Source: CAZJDV01 sp964544865 (GTDB lineage: Bacteria; Chloroflexota; Dehalococcoidia; Lucifugimonadales; CAJWER01). Taken from it: a stretch of 26,674 bases of DNA. How positions within the stretch are numbered: position 1 is the stretch's first letter; each line of letters begins with the position of its first letter. Below, piece after piece: positions 8,515 to 17,952 of this stretch. Where the stretch lies: assembly GCA_964544865.1 (NCBI GenBank), contig CAZJDV010000026.1, positions 1-26,674 on the forward strand, written 5' to 3'. A program made the position numbers and the translations under genes. Below the pieces are notes generated by a model, which was not told the DNA's origin, did not search any database, and saw nothing but the letters and a program-made list of their open reading frames with translations.

Positions 8515-8817
8515 TGTCGTACTTTCCTCTCTGTCTTTTCTGCATGGGTCTCACTGGTAATGACGACATTCATCTCGTATTGGTTCCACGGACTTTTCTT
8601 GAACCGGGTTATTCACACGCCCGTTCTGGTAGCTTGCCTCCGCCAGATCCGGCTATGGGCCTGCGCTCTATGGACGTTCTTGCGTATGATATAATCGAGG
8701 ATCCAGCCCCTGCGAAATCAGGCCGGTGCCCGTCCCGGCCGCGTTGCCGTTCGCTCATGCAGGGCCGTCGTCGAGACGAGCTTGCAGATCCATAATCCCA
8801 GGTCAGGTCCGCCGTAT
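8515..8817. other. Divergent intergenic region, lipoprotein / dgt
   Basis: About 300 bases without a gene separate the minus-strand lipoprotein start and the dgt start. It contains the extended -10 promoter for dgt at 8687-8695. I could not find a convincing -35/-10 pair for the lipoprotein. The plus-strand ORF crossing the region (7887-8795) is a shadow without family signature. Confidence 0.6.
8687..8695 (+). promoter_or_regulatory. Extended -10 promoter for dgt
   Basis: TGATATAAT is a perfect extended -10 (TGn plus TATAAT). No clear -35 box is found at 16-18 bases, as is common for this promoter class. Transcription would begin near 8702, about 115 bases before the dgt ATG. The same nonamer occurs ahead of proB. 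Confidence 0.55.
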
Positions 8818-9879
8818 ATGAATTCAGCAACAGTACGCCTTCGTCTGGAAGCTCGCGAGGACAGCCTGTCGCCCTATGCCGCGAGGTCAAGGGACAGCCG
8901 CCGCGACAGCCCCGAGGAGCCCTGCCCCATCCGCGTCGAGTTCCAACGGGACCGCGATAGGATACTGCACTCCAAGTCCTTTCGGCGGCTCAAGCACAAG
9001 ACACAGGTCTTCATCGCGCCGACCGGCGACCACTACGTGACCCGGCTGACCCATACCCTCGAGGTGGCCCAGATAGCCCGGACCATATCCAGCGCGCTGA
9101 ACCTGAACGAAGACCTGACGGAGGCCATCGCCCTGGGCCACGACCTGGGCCACACCCCTTTCGGGCACGTCGGTGAGAAAGAGGTCGACGGGCTCCATCC
9201 CGGTGGGTTCCGGCACGCGGAGCAGAGCCTGAGGACGGTCGAGGTATTGGAGAAGGACGGACGGGGCCTGAACCTCACCCGCGAGGTCCGGCAGGGCATC
9301 GTGTCTCACTCCAAACCCAAAGGTGACTTCTTCGGCGATAAGGTCCCCGGGGGGCTGTCGCTGGAGGGGCAGGTATGCCGGGTCGCGGACGCCGTGGCCT
9401 ACCTGAACCATGATCTGGCGGACGCGTTCAGAGCAGGGATGCTGCGCGAGGGCGACCTGCCACGAGACGCCGTGGAGGTGCTGGGCAGCCGGCATTCCCA
9501 GCGGATCCACAGGATGGTCACCGACATCGTGGAGAACTCATGGGCGGCGACGGGCGAGGACGGTCTCGGCACTGCGCCTCCCCCGTCCATTGCGATGGGT
9601 ACCGAGGTGAGGGAGGCCCTGAACGTACTCAGGGAATTCATGTTCGCGAGGGTATACAATCCGGAAGACGCGGGCCCGGAGGGAGAGGCCGCGCGCCGTG
9701 TAGTCCGATTGCTCTACGAGAATTTCGACACCGATCGGCGCGGGATCCCACCGGCGAATCACGATAGCGGCAGGTCCGTGGTGGACCACGTCGCCGGCAT
9801 GACGGATCGCTACGCCCTTCGCATGGCGGGGCGAATAGAGCCGGGCATCGCGGGTATACTCGATCGGGCCGGCCCGTAG
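8818..9879 (+). CDS. dgt: dGTP triphosphohydrolase-like protein
   Basis: An intact 353-residue HD-superfamily enzyme of the short dGTPase type, hydrolysing dNTP to nucleoside and tripolyphosphate. The N-terminal signature FQRDRDRILHSKSFRRLKHK and TQVF are followed by the first metal His (H79, RLTHTLEVAQ) and the HD pair (H108-D109, GHDLGHTPFGHVGE). EGQVCRVADAVAYLNHDLAD carries the last metal Asp. I prefer ATG 8818 with AGGTCAGG at 8800-8807; an upstream TTG at 8782 adds 12 unconserved residues. It differs from the decayed HD gene at 261-1514, which belongs to a separate subfamily. It lies in the same direction just ahead of dnaG-rpoD, an arrangement I recall from many Gram-positive-type genomes, linking dNTP pools to replication priming. 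Confidence 0.93.
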   Translation: MNSATVRLRLEAREDSLSPYAARSRDSRRDSPEEPCPIRVEFQRDRDRILHSKSFRRLKHKTQVFIAPTGDHYVTRLTHTLEVAQIARTISSALNLNEDLTEAIALGHDLGHTPFGHVGEKEVDGLHPGGFRHAEQSLRTVEVLEKDGRGLNLTREVRQGIVSHSKPKGDFFGDKVPGGLSLEGQVCRVADAVAYLNHDLADAFRAGMLREGDLPRDAVEVLGSRHSQRIHRMVTDIVENSWAATGEDGLGTAPPPSIAMGTEVREALNVLREFMFARVYNPEDAGPEGEAARRVVRLLYENFDTDRRGIPPANHDSGRSVVDHVAGMTDRYALRMAGRIEPGIAGILDRAGP

Positions 9880-9941
9880 CCCGACGGCATCCCGAGCAGG
9901 CTGCCGGCAAGGGGGGCAGGAGGGAGGTCCCCCTCCACTGC

Positions 9942-9966
9942 GTGTGTAAGGATGTCCATCACACAC
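9942..9966 (+). terminator. Weak hairpin after dgt
   Basis: GTGTGT (9942-9947) pairs with ACACAC (9961-9966), and inside it GATG (9951-9954) pairs with CATC (9957-9960). It follows dgt by about 60 bases and is followed by a pyrimidine-rich stretch rather than a clean T run, so terminator activity is only possible. Confidence 0.25.
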
Positions 9967-10058
9967 ATATTCCTCCCCCTCTTTACTACACGGGTAATGA
10001 GTATGCGAGATGGCCTCGCGGGTTTTACCGCACCCTGCCTATCCCCAACAGGGTGGTA

Positions 10059-10086
10059 TTGACCCCGCCCGGCGTTAGCATACAAT
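10059..10086 (+). promoter_or_regulatory. Sigma-70 promoter of dnaG-rpoD
   Basis: TTGACC (10059-10064) and TACAAT (10081-10086) are separated by 16 bases. The predicted start point near 10093 falls at the ribosome binding site GAGGA (10093-10097), so the leader is only about 12 bases long. It would drive dnaG and, through the 35-base gap, rpoD. Confidence 0.7.
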
Positions 10087-10104
10087 AGCGCCGAGGATCT
10101 TGAA

Positions 10105-11922
10105 TTGACCGTCGTAGACGACGTAAAAGACCGCCTTGACATCGTTGACGTGGTCTCAGGGTATGTGTCCCTGCAGAAGGCCGGACGCAACTTCAAGGCC
10201 GTGTGCCCGTTTCACACCGAGAAGACCCCGTCCTTCATCGTAAACCCGGAGCGGCAGAGCTGGCACTGCTTCGGCGCCTGCGCCACGGGCGGCGACGCAT
10301 TCAACTTCGTCATGCGCAAGGAGGGCCTGGGTTTCGGCGAGACGCTGAGGCTGCTGGCGGACAAGACCGGCGTCACGATCAAGGAACGCCGGGACGAGGA
10401 CAGGACCGATGTCCTCTTCCAGGCGAACCAGGAGGCTGCCAGCTTCTACCAGAACGTGCTGGCCTCCGAGGAGGGCCGGGCGGGCAGGAAGTACCTGGCA
10501 GAACGCGGCGTGGACGCCCCGACCTCCGAAGCGTTCCAGATCGGAATCAGCCTACGGGGAAGGGACGGTCTCAAGAGCCATCTGTCGGGACTGGACTTCA
10601 ATCTGGACCACGCCGCCGATGCGGGACTGCTCCATCGAGGGGAAGATGGAAGCCTCCGCGACTTCTTCTGGGGGCGGCTGATGTTCCCGATACACGACCG
10701 GCGAGGCCGGATCGCCGGCTTCGGGGCACGCACCATGGACGGCTCAGACCCCAAGTACATTAACACCCCCGGCACCCGGGTCTTCAACAAGCGCGAGACC
10801 CTGTACGGACTCCACAGGGCCGCGGCCCCAATCCGTGAAGCCGACACCGCCGTAATAGTTGAGGGCTACATGGACGCGATGGCCGCGCACCAGTACGGCT
10901 TCAAGAACGTCGTCGCGTCCATGGGCACCGCGCTGACGGAGCGCCAGGTGGTCCAGCTAAGGTCCATCGCAAGCAACTACGTGCTGGCGCTGGACCCGGA
11001 TACCGCAGGCCAGGAGGCGACGCTTCGCAGCCTGGAGTCGTCCTGGCGCGTATTCGAGCGCCAGCGCGTTGGCGGCAGACAGTCCTCCCAGCGTGGAAGG
11101 GTGGGACCCCTGTACCAGGGGGCGCAGCTCAAACTGAAGATCACGGCTCTGCCGCCGGGACGCGATCCCGACCAGGTCATCAGAGAGGACCCCAAAGAGT
11201 GGGAGCGGCTTGTCTCGAAGGCGGTGCCCTTCATGGAGTTCCTCATACCGGCGGTGGCGTCCAGGTATGACTTGAGCGACCCGCAAGGCAAGGCCCAAGC
11301 CGCCCAGGCGCTGGGGCCTCTCGTGGTCTCGACAGGCAACGCCGTCGAGCAGGAACACTATCTGGGCATGCTCGCACAGGTCCTGTACGTCAGCGTGGGT
11401 GCACTCGAGGCCAGTATAGGAAGACCGAGGGCCGGCCGGCCGGCGGCGATCCAGGTCCCGCGGCGCGCGGCCCCAGCGCCACAGACCGGCGTCTCGCCGC
11501 TGTTGGACGATCGCCGCGACCTTCTGGAGGAGTACCTGCTGGCGCTGCTGCTGCAGCGCGCCGAACTAAAGGAGCGGGCCGGCGCCCTCGCGCCCGAGCA
11601 TTTCCGCAGAGCGGAGAACCGAGAGGTATTTACGCAATGGCATAGGTGTTCTACAATAGAGGAAGTCTGGGAGGTGCTGGACGGCAGCCTGCACGATCAC
11701 CTGGGCCACCTGGTCGAGTTCGAGCTCTCCCCAATTGAACCGTGGCCGGCCGAAGATGCATTTGACGAATGCCTTCGTCGCCTGGAGCAACGTTATCTGA
11801 AGGTGTACCAGGAAGGCCTCCTGGTTTCCGAGGACGTCACGCTTCCACCCCCACGCAATCTTGAGGAGCCAATCGTCAGCCTGAACGCAAGAATAAGGGA
11901 GCTTGATTCCCAGCGGGACTAG
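10105..11922 (+). CDS. dnaG: DNA primase
   Basis: A 605-residue DnaG that makes RNA primers for replication. The N-terminal CHC2 zinc domain has C34 and H37 (VCPFHTEKTPSF) and C55 and C59 (HCFGACATGGDAF); the last pair is spaced C-x3-C, not the C-x2-C of Escherichia coli. The core follows, then the TOPRIM domain with VIVEGYMDAMAAHQYG and ALDPDTAGQEAT, the acidic metal sites. The C-terminal helicase-binding region (about 440-605) is divergent, as usual. Start is TTG 10105 with GAGGA 7 bases upstream; an ATG start is not available near the conserved N-terminus. It is followed at 35 bases by rpoD, the core of the macromolecular-synthesis operon; rpsU is absent here. Confidence 0.97.
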   Translation: MTVVDDVKDRLDIVDVVSGYVSLQKAGRNFKAVCPFHTEKTPSFIVNPERQSWHCFGACATGGDAFNFVMRKEGLGFGETLRLLADKTGVTIKERRDEDRTDVLFQANQEAASFYQNVLASEEGRAGRKYLAERGVDAPTSEAFQIGISLRGRDGLKSHLSGLDFNLDHAADAGLLHRGEDGSLRDFFWGRLMFPIHDRRGRIAGFGARTMDGSDPKYINTPGTRVFNKRETLYGLHRAAAPIREADTAVIVEGYMDAMAAHQYGFKNVVASMGTALTERQVVQLRSIASNYVLALDPDTAGQEATLRSLESSWRVFERQRVGGRQSSQRGRVGPLYQGAQLKLKITALPPGRDPDQVIREDPKEWERLVSKAVPFMEFLIPAVASRYDLSDPQGKAQAAQALGPLVVSTGNAVEQEHYLGMLAQVLYVSVGALEASIGRPRAGRPAAIQVPRRAAPAPQTGVSPLLDDRRDLLEEYLLALLLQRAELKERAGALAPEHFRRAENREVFTQWHRCSTIEEVWEVLDGSLHDHLGHLVEFELSPIEPWPAEDAFDECLRRLEQRYLKVYQEGLLVSEDVTLPPPRNLEEPIVSLNARIRELDSQRD

Positions 11923-11957
11923 CGTGGTTCACGTCCCGTAGAATAGGTTGAAACAAT

Positions 11958-13514
<1,557 letters not shown>

Positions 13515-13613
13515 CGCGGCTCGTGTGCCGCGTACTGCTTGTGGCTGGCGATGCGGCAGGATCTGGCGCCGGCCCCGAGGTGTCGATCCACAGACTGATT
13601 ATTATTTAGAGAC

Positions 13614-13653
13614 AAAGCCGCAGGGGCACGGCTCGCCGTGCCCCTGCGGCTTT
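13614..13653 (+). terminator. Strong terminator-like palindrome after rpoD
   Basis: A perfect 17-base stem, AAAGCCGCAGGGGCACG (13614-13630) with CGTGCCCCTGCGGCTTT (13637-13653), closes a 6-base loop, about 100 bases after rpoD. The A-start and T-end make it usable in both directions. It may also be a copy of a dispersed GC-rich palindrome. Confidence 0.65.
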
Positions 13654-13717
13654 GCATGGCCCCGGAAGGCGGTGGCTTAGGAACTTGGCCGTTCGCACCG
13701 AGCTAGAAAAGACCGAG

Positions 13718-14809
13718 ATGGCCGAGGCGCCCCCCAGGCCGAAGGTGGCCGTCGTCTCAACCCGTCCGGAGACGGTGCTAGACGATGTCGCCCACGCCAT
13801 GCGCCTGGCCGACTACAGCTCGACGCTCCTCGGAGACGCGGCCACGCTACTGAAAATCAACATCTCCTGGCAGCACTACTATCCGGCCTGCTCGACCACG
13901 CCCTGGCAACTCGAGGGCGTCATCAAGACCCTGCGGGCCGACGAGTATAAGAAGCTGATACCCGCCCACAACGGCACAGTGGTCGTGGACCCCAAACTGG
14001 GCGCGGTCAACAACAAGCACCAGGTCGTTGAGCGAAAGTATCGATTGGAGAGCGTCTACCTGGACTATCCCCCGGTTAAATGGTTCACCTTCCGGCCCAA
14101 GGCCAAGATGCTTGTGCTTGACGAGATCTACCCCGAGGGCATCCAGATACCCGAGATGTTCATCGGCAAGAACATCGTTCACTTGCCGACGATCAAGACC
14201 CACGTCTTCACGACGATGACCGGGGCGATGAAAAACGCATTCGGCGGGCTGCTCAACCACAAGCGCCACTGGACGCACTCGGTCATCCATGAGACCTTGG
14301 TGGACCTGTTGAACATCCAGCTCGAGATCCATCCGGGGGTGTTCGCGGTCACCGACGGCACCTTCGCGGGCGACGGCCCCGGGCCCCGCGCCATGCGATG
14401 GCACGTCAAAAACGTGATCGTGGCCGGCGCTGACCAGGTCGCCGTCGACGCCGTCGTAGCGCGGATGATGGGCTACGACCCCTTGTCCATCGGCTTTATC
14501 AGAATCGCTCACGAGATGGGGCTGGGCTGCGGCGACACCGACCGGATCGACGTCGTTGGCGAGGACATTGCCGACGTAAACTGGGGCTTCAAGAGCGCGG
14601 AGAACACGTTCGCCAGCCGGGGCCAGAAGCTCATCTACTGGGGCCCTTTGAAACCGCTGGAGAAAATGTTGCTGCGGTCGCCGTTAGCGCCCTGGTCTTT
14701 CCTGGCATCAAACCTCTATCACAACGGCTACTGGCTGCCCTTGATCGGCCGCCGCCGCGTCCGCGCCGCCATGAAGACCGGCTGGGGCAAGCTATTCCAG
14801 AGCTATTAG
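13718..14809 (+). CDS. DUF362 domain protein
   Basis: An intact 363-residue protein with the DUF362 pattern: VAVVSTRPETVLDDVAHAMR, then LLKINISWQHYYPACSTTPW, IVHLPTIKTHVFTTMTGAMKN followed by AFGG, and VAVDAVVARMMGYDPLSIGF. In DUF362 the conserved K-T-H-(x)-(x)-T-GA-KN region is the hallmark. Some family members carry a ferredoxin domain; this one has none. Function is unknown. The ATG at 13718 is preferred because an upstream TTG at 13652 lies inside the terminator hairpin. The ribosome binding site is weak. It is followed by a repeat and then by the convergent kinase gene. Confidence 0.9.
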   Translation: MAEAPPRPKVAVVSTRPETVLDDVAHAMRLADYSSTLLGDAATLLKINISWQHYYPACSTTPWQLEGVIKTLRADEYKKLIPAHNGTVVVDPKLGAVNNKHQVVERKYRLESVYLDYPPVKWFTFRPKAKMLVLDEIYPEGIQIPEMFIGKNIVHLPTIKTHVFTTMTGAMKNAFGGLLNHKRHWTHSVIHETLVDLLNIQLEIHPGVFAVTDGTFAGDGPGPRAMRWHVKNVIVAGADQVAVDAVVARMMGYDPLSIGFIRIAHEMGLGCGDTDRIDVVGEDIADVNWGFKSAENTFASRGQKLIYWGPLKPLEKMLLRSPLAPWSFLASNLYHNGYWLPLIGRRRVRAAMKTGWGKLFQSY

Positions 14810-14842
14810 GCACTGGGTCAAAATGGATTTGACTGGTGTCAT

Positions 14843-14865
14843 TCTGAGCGCCTCGAAGAATCTGG
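14843..14865 (+). repeat. Short intergenic repeat, copy 2
   Basis: TCTGAGCGCCTCG followed by AAGAATCTGG resembles the copy at 4798-4820, differing at a few positions. It lies 33 bases after the DUF362 stop, again in an intergenic gap just behind a gene. Confidence 0.5.
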
Positions 14866-14918
14866 GGAGGTCGGGGCCTTGCGGCCCGCCTTATCGCAAA
14901 GGTAGGCGCGAATGGAAA

Positions 14919-16249
14919 TCACTCTCGCCCCCGTCGCAATACGAAGTACCAGGCCAGTCCAAGAGCTATGGCGGCCAATAGAAGCGCCACGGCTATTCGG
15001 GTGGCGCCGGCTATGCCCTCACCCTCCGCTGGAACGGGCGCCAATTTCGTCGCAGGAGTCTCCTCCGGCGGCGAAGGTGTTGAGACGGCGTGCACGGTTG
15101 CAAGGTCTTGAGGTTCCGCGTTCTCGATGTCAATCCTGAAGAGCGAGCTGGCGAGCCTGTCTGATGGCAGTTTCGGTGAGTCGGAGGGCATGCCGGCCAG
15201 GGTCGTCACGTTGATCTGAACGCCGGTCAAGTCTTTCGTAAACTTTCCAAGTATCTGCTCCAGGGGAGCGGGGCTCCCAACCAGCGTGACCCACGAGGCC
15301 GCTCTGGTTTCGGGCACGCTGTATCCGGCTAGATCCGGAGCGACCTGGGAGACGACAGGAGGAGGAAGGTCCTCCGCCGGCTTTGGCGGGACCTCTCCCG
15401 CCAACTGCTCCGCGGACACCGCCGGCATCTTGTCGAAAAGCGTCTGCGCAGGTAGCTCGTGCAGCTTTTGGGGTGACGCCTCGGGCAGTCGTTCCACCAG
15501 CTTCTGCTCGGACATCACCTCAACCACCTCTACCACCTTCGCGGTCGCAATGTTATCGATGAGGGCGCCGGCCTTTTTCGGCGTCACCTCGGATATGACG
15601 GCGGCCGTGCCGGCCCGAAACGGCGCCCGGCCAAGCAGCATCTGGTAGACGATGACCGTGAGGGCGTAGATGTCCGTACGGTGGTCAGGCTGGCGCCCGA
15701 GGGCCTCCTCCGGGGCCATGTACTCGGGGGCCCCATGACCGTGCCGGTACCGGATGCGGCGGCGCTTTCCTCCAGCATACGGGCGAGGCCGAAATCGCAG
15801 AGTATGGGCTTTCCTTCGTCGTCCAGGAGTATGTTGCCGGGCTTGACGTCGCGGTGGACGATGCCGCGCCCATGGGCGTACTCCAAAGCGCCCGCCACCG
15901 GCCGGATGTACGCGAGGACAGCATCTTTCGGGAGGCGGCTCTCCATGCGTTCCAGCAGCGTGCCGCCGTCCAGGTGCTCCATTACGATGTAGGTGAACCC
16001 CTTGTCCTCGCCGAAGTCGTATACCCGGACTATGTTGAGGTGGTTGAGTTGGGTGACGGCCTGGACCTCCCACCTGAAACGCTCGACGAAGGCGGCCTCA
16101 TCGGCCTGGTATGTCGGCAGTACCTTGATGGCGACGTGGCGGCCCCGCTCAGGATCGCATGCCTTGAATACCACAGCGATGCCGCCGCGCCCGATCAATT
16201 CGACAACGCGGTAGCGCCCGAGGTTGCCTCCAGGGAGCAGAGAGTCCAC
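14919..16249 (-). pseudogene. Tail-anchored Ser/Thr protein kinase, one frameshift
   Basis: A Hanks-type kinase of about 443 residues after repair. GTG 16249 follows GAGGTGG (complement of 16256-16262) at 6 bases. The glycine loop GRGGIAVVFKA is at 20-30, catalytic K42 in VAIKVLP, HRDVKPGN at 132-139 and CDFGLA at 151-156. One base is missing near 15736 in a G/C run; adding one G restores GAPEYMAPEEALG and the rest of the C-lobe (DIYALTVIVYQMLLGRAPF). A linker follows with short helical repeats (MSEQKLVERLPEASPQKLHE, then LPAQTLFDKMP) resembling MgtE-N repeats. Next comes a segment with WVTLVGSPAPLEQILGKF and SLFRIDIENAEPQDL that resembles half of a PGF-pre-PGF domain. A single C-terminal transmembrane helix (VALLLAAIALGLAWYFVL) ends in RRGRE. 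No extracellular sensor follows. The indel could be a sequencing error. Confidence 0.85.
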
Positions 16250-16627
16250 GTTCCACCACCTCGCGTCGCCCTGATGAGGCCGGAGTTCGCCTATCGTCAC
16301 CGTGCGAATGGTATGCGCGGTCCGTGGGCCTGTCAAGAACGCACCCCGAATAAAGGGCCACTGGAAGCTGAGTGTAGACGAGTCCTGCGACAAGCGCAGA
16401 GCCTCCACCAAGTATGCCGAAGTGACGATCTCATCTGCGGGATTTGGTTCGTAGGGAACCTGTCGAACCATGCTGGGCACAGTTGGCGAGCGCACTTCGC
16501 GCCGGCCCTGCCCCGAGAGACCAGACGGGCAATCGATCCCGTCCCGCTCGGGTCTTTGGCAGGCGCGCCAGCTGAGGATAGTCCGCCAAGGTTGCGCAAA
16601 CCTTCGCGCTATGTCAGGATATGCTTC
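16250..16627. other. Divergent intergenic region, kinase / PAC2
   Basis: About 380 bases with no convincing gene. The kinase frame stays open into this region on the minus strand but shows no kinase-like sequence above 16249. It contains the paired-stem element at 16512-16552 and the ribosome binding site of the PAC2 gene. I found no clear promoter for either gene. Confidence 0.5.
16512..16552 (+). other. Two-stem structured element upstream of PAC2
   Basis: CCCGAG (16512-16517) can pair with CTCGGG (16547-16552), enclosing GACGGG (16524-16529) paired with CCCGTC (16538-16543). The stacked stems lie 75-116 bases before the PAC2 start and could be a leader structure or an operator. In GC-rich sequence such pairings also arise by chance. 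Confidence 0.25.
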
Positions 16628-17533
16628 ATGCGAATCGCCGCGTTCGAGATAGCAGACGACGTTCCGGAGTTGCACGACACGCTTGCCATCGTCATGCTGC
16701 GACCCTGGGTGGACGTGGGGAGGGTAGGCACGCTGGTGCTCACAAAGCTTGAGCGGCACCTGGTGGCCAAGGAAATGGGCAGGCTCGCGCGTCCGGGAAA
16801 CTACCTGGACTTCACGAGAGAGCGGCCCAGGACACGCATCGTCGAGGGCCGCCGCGTGCTGACCCTGCCCAACAGCGTGGTCCACTACGCCCCCGGCGGA
16901 GAGACCGGCCGCGACTACATGTTCCTGCATCTGCGCGAGCCCCACATGCAAGGCGAGGACTACTCGGATGCCATCGTCGCCCTGCTGGGGCACTTCAACG
17001 TCACCGAGTACTGCCGCGTCGGCGCGATGTACGATTCCGTTCCCCATACCCGGCCCTTGCAGGTTACCGCCACCCTGAGCGAGAGCCAGGAGGAGATGGC
17101 CAGGGACCTCGTGTCGGTGCGCAAGAACACGTATCAAGGCCCGACGAGCATCGTCAATCTTGTGAACCAATCCCTCGACGAGAAGGGCGTGCAATCGACC
17201 AGCCTGATGCTGCACTTGCCCCAGTACGTGCAATTGGACGAGGACCACATGGGTGCCGCGCGCGTGATGGAGATCCTGTGTGCCCTATATGGGTTTCCCA
17301 TCTCGCTCGCCGACACCGCCAGGGGGCAGCGGCAATACGAAGAGATAGGCCGCGCGGTGGAGCGCAACCCGGCGGTCGCGAAGTTGATCAGGGACCTGGA
17401 GAGCGAGTACGACCGGCAGAGGGCCAGCCAGGAGCCGGGCCAGGAGTCCGATCACGAAGAGATATCGATGCCCGCCGAAATGGAGAAGTTCCTGAACAAG
17501 CTTGAGAATGGCAGGCAGGAAACGGAAGAATAG
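16628..17533 (+). CDS. PAC2 family protein
   Basis: An intact 301-residue PAC2 (proteasome assembly chaperone-like) protein. The N-terminal part has VMLRPWVDVGRVGTLVL, then DYMFLHLREPHMQGEDYSDA and the characteristic YCRVGAMYDSVPHTRPLQVT. The C-terminus is charged and probably extended (ESEYDRQRASQEPGQESDHE), ending in a helix. Bacterial PAC2 proteins are found in Actinobacteria and Chloroflexota; their substrate is unknown and no proteasome gene is present in this window. ATG 16628 follows AGGA (16616-16619); the longer open frame from 15854 overlaps the kinase on the opposite strand and is not coding. Confidence 0.88.
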   Translation: MRIAAFEIADDVPELHDTLAIVMLRPWVDVGRVGTLVLTKLERHLVAKEMGRLARPGNYLDFTRERPRTRIVEGRRVLTLPNSVVHYAPGGETGRDYMFLHLREPHMQGEDYSDAIVALLGHFNVTEYCRVGAMYDSVPHTRPLQVTATLSESQEEMARDLVSVRKNTYQGPTSIVNLVNQSLDEKGVQSTSLMLHLPQYVQLDEDHMGAARVMEILCALYGFPISLADTARGQRQYEEIGRAVERNPAVAKLIRDLESEYDRQRASQEPGQESDHEEISMPAEMEKFLNKLENGRQETEE

Positions 17534-17582
17534 CCCTGGTCGGCAATCCCGCCCGTACCTTCCATCCCAAACCCCGTAGCAC

Positions 17583-17897
17583 CTACCCCATATGCTCACT
17601 CCCGCCGTTCCCCTCGAAGTTGCGGGTGCTGAACACGCCGAGGTCGCGTCCCTGGTGCACGTGGACGATCACCTCCTGCCTGGTCATGCCCACCGGGTCC
17701 ATGAGTTGCTCGTCGATTGTGTCGATCAGGTCCTGTATATCGTCGTTGGTCAGGCTCTCGGCGATATTGAGCGTCGCGTGGACCACGGTCTCCGCAAAAT
17801 GGATATCCACGCGCCCTATCGCGTTGTCCTCGCTCAGGACGGTATAGCACTCGGACTGCGAGGTCCTGCACTCGCGTTCAAAATGATATTGTCCCAT
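17583..17897 (-). CDS. Hypothetical protein after proA
   Basis: A 104-residue acidic protein that I do not recognise. It starts MGQYHFERECRTSQSECYTV, has a central strand-helix pattern (VVHATLNIAESLTNDDIQDL) and ends QGRDLGVFSTRNFEG. No signal or membrane segment is seen. AGGTGG lies before the ATG at 17897, a good ribosome binding site. It is 55 bases downstream of proA in the same direction, so it is likely the third gene of the proBA transcript. It meets the PAC2 gene tail to tail. Confidence 0.65.
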   Translation of the reverse strand: MGQYHFERECRTSQSECYTVLSEDNAIGRVDIHFAETVVHATLNIAESLTNDDIQDLIDTIDEQLMDPVGMTRQEVIVHVHQGRDLGVFSTRNFEGNGGSEHMG

Positions 17898-17952
17898 CTG
17901 TTACCCACCTATCTCGACTACGCTCTAATAGGCATTCTGTTAACAAACGTCC

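Noticed and set aside
16501..16570. tRNA-like fold before PAC2
   Set aside because: The paired stems lack a T-loop GTTCGA-type motif, anticodon stem spacing and acceptor end.
15854..16627. N-terminal extension of the PAC2 reading frame
   Set aside because: It overlaps the kinase gene on the other strand; the PAC2 similarity begins at ATG 16628, which has a ribosome binding site.
15584..17248. Minus-strand open frame of 554 codons covering the kinase N-lobe
   Set aside because: Only the part below 16249 is kinase. The upper part lies opposite the PAC2 gene and has no recognisable sequence.
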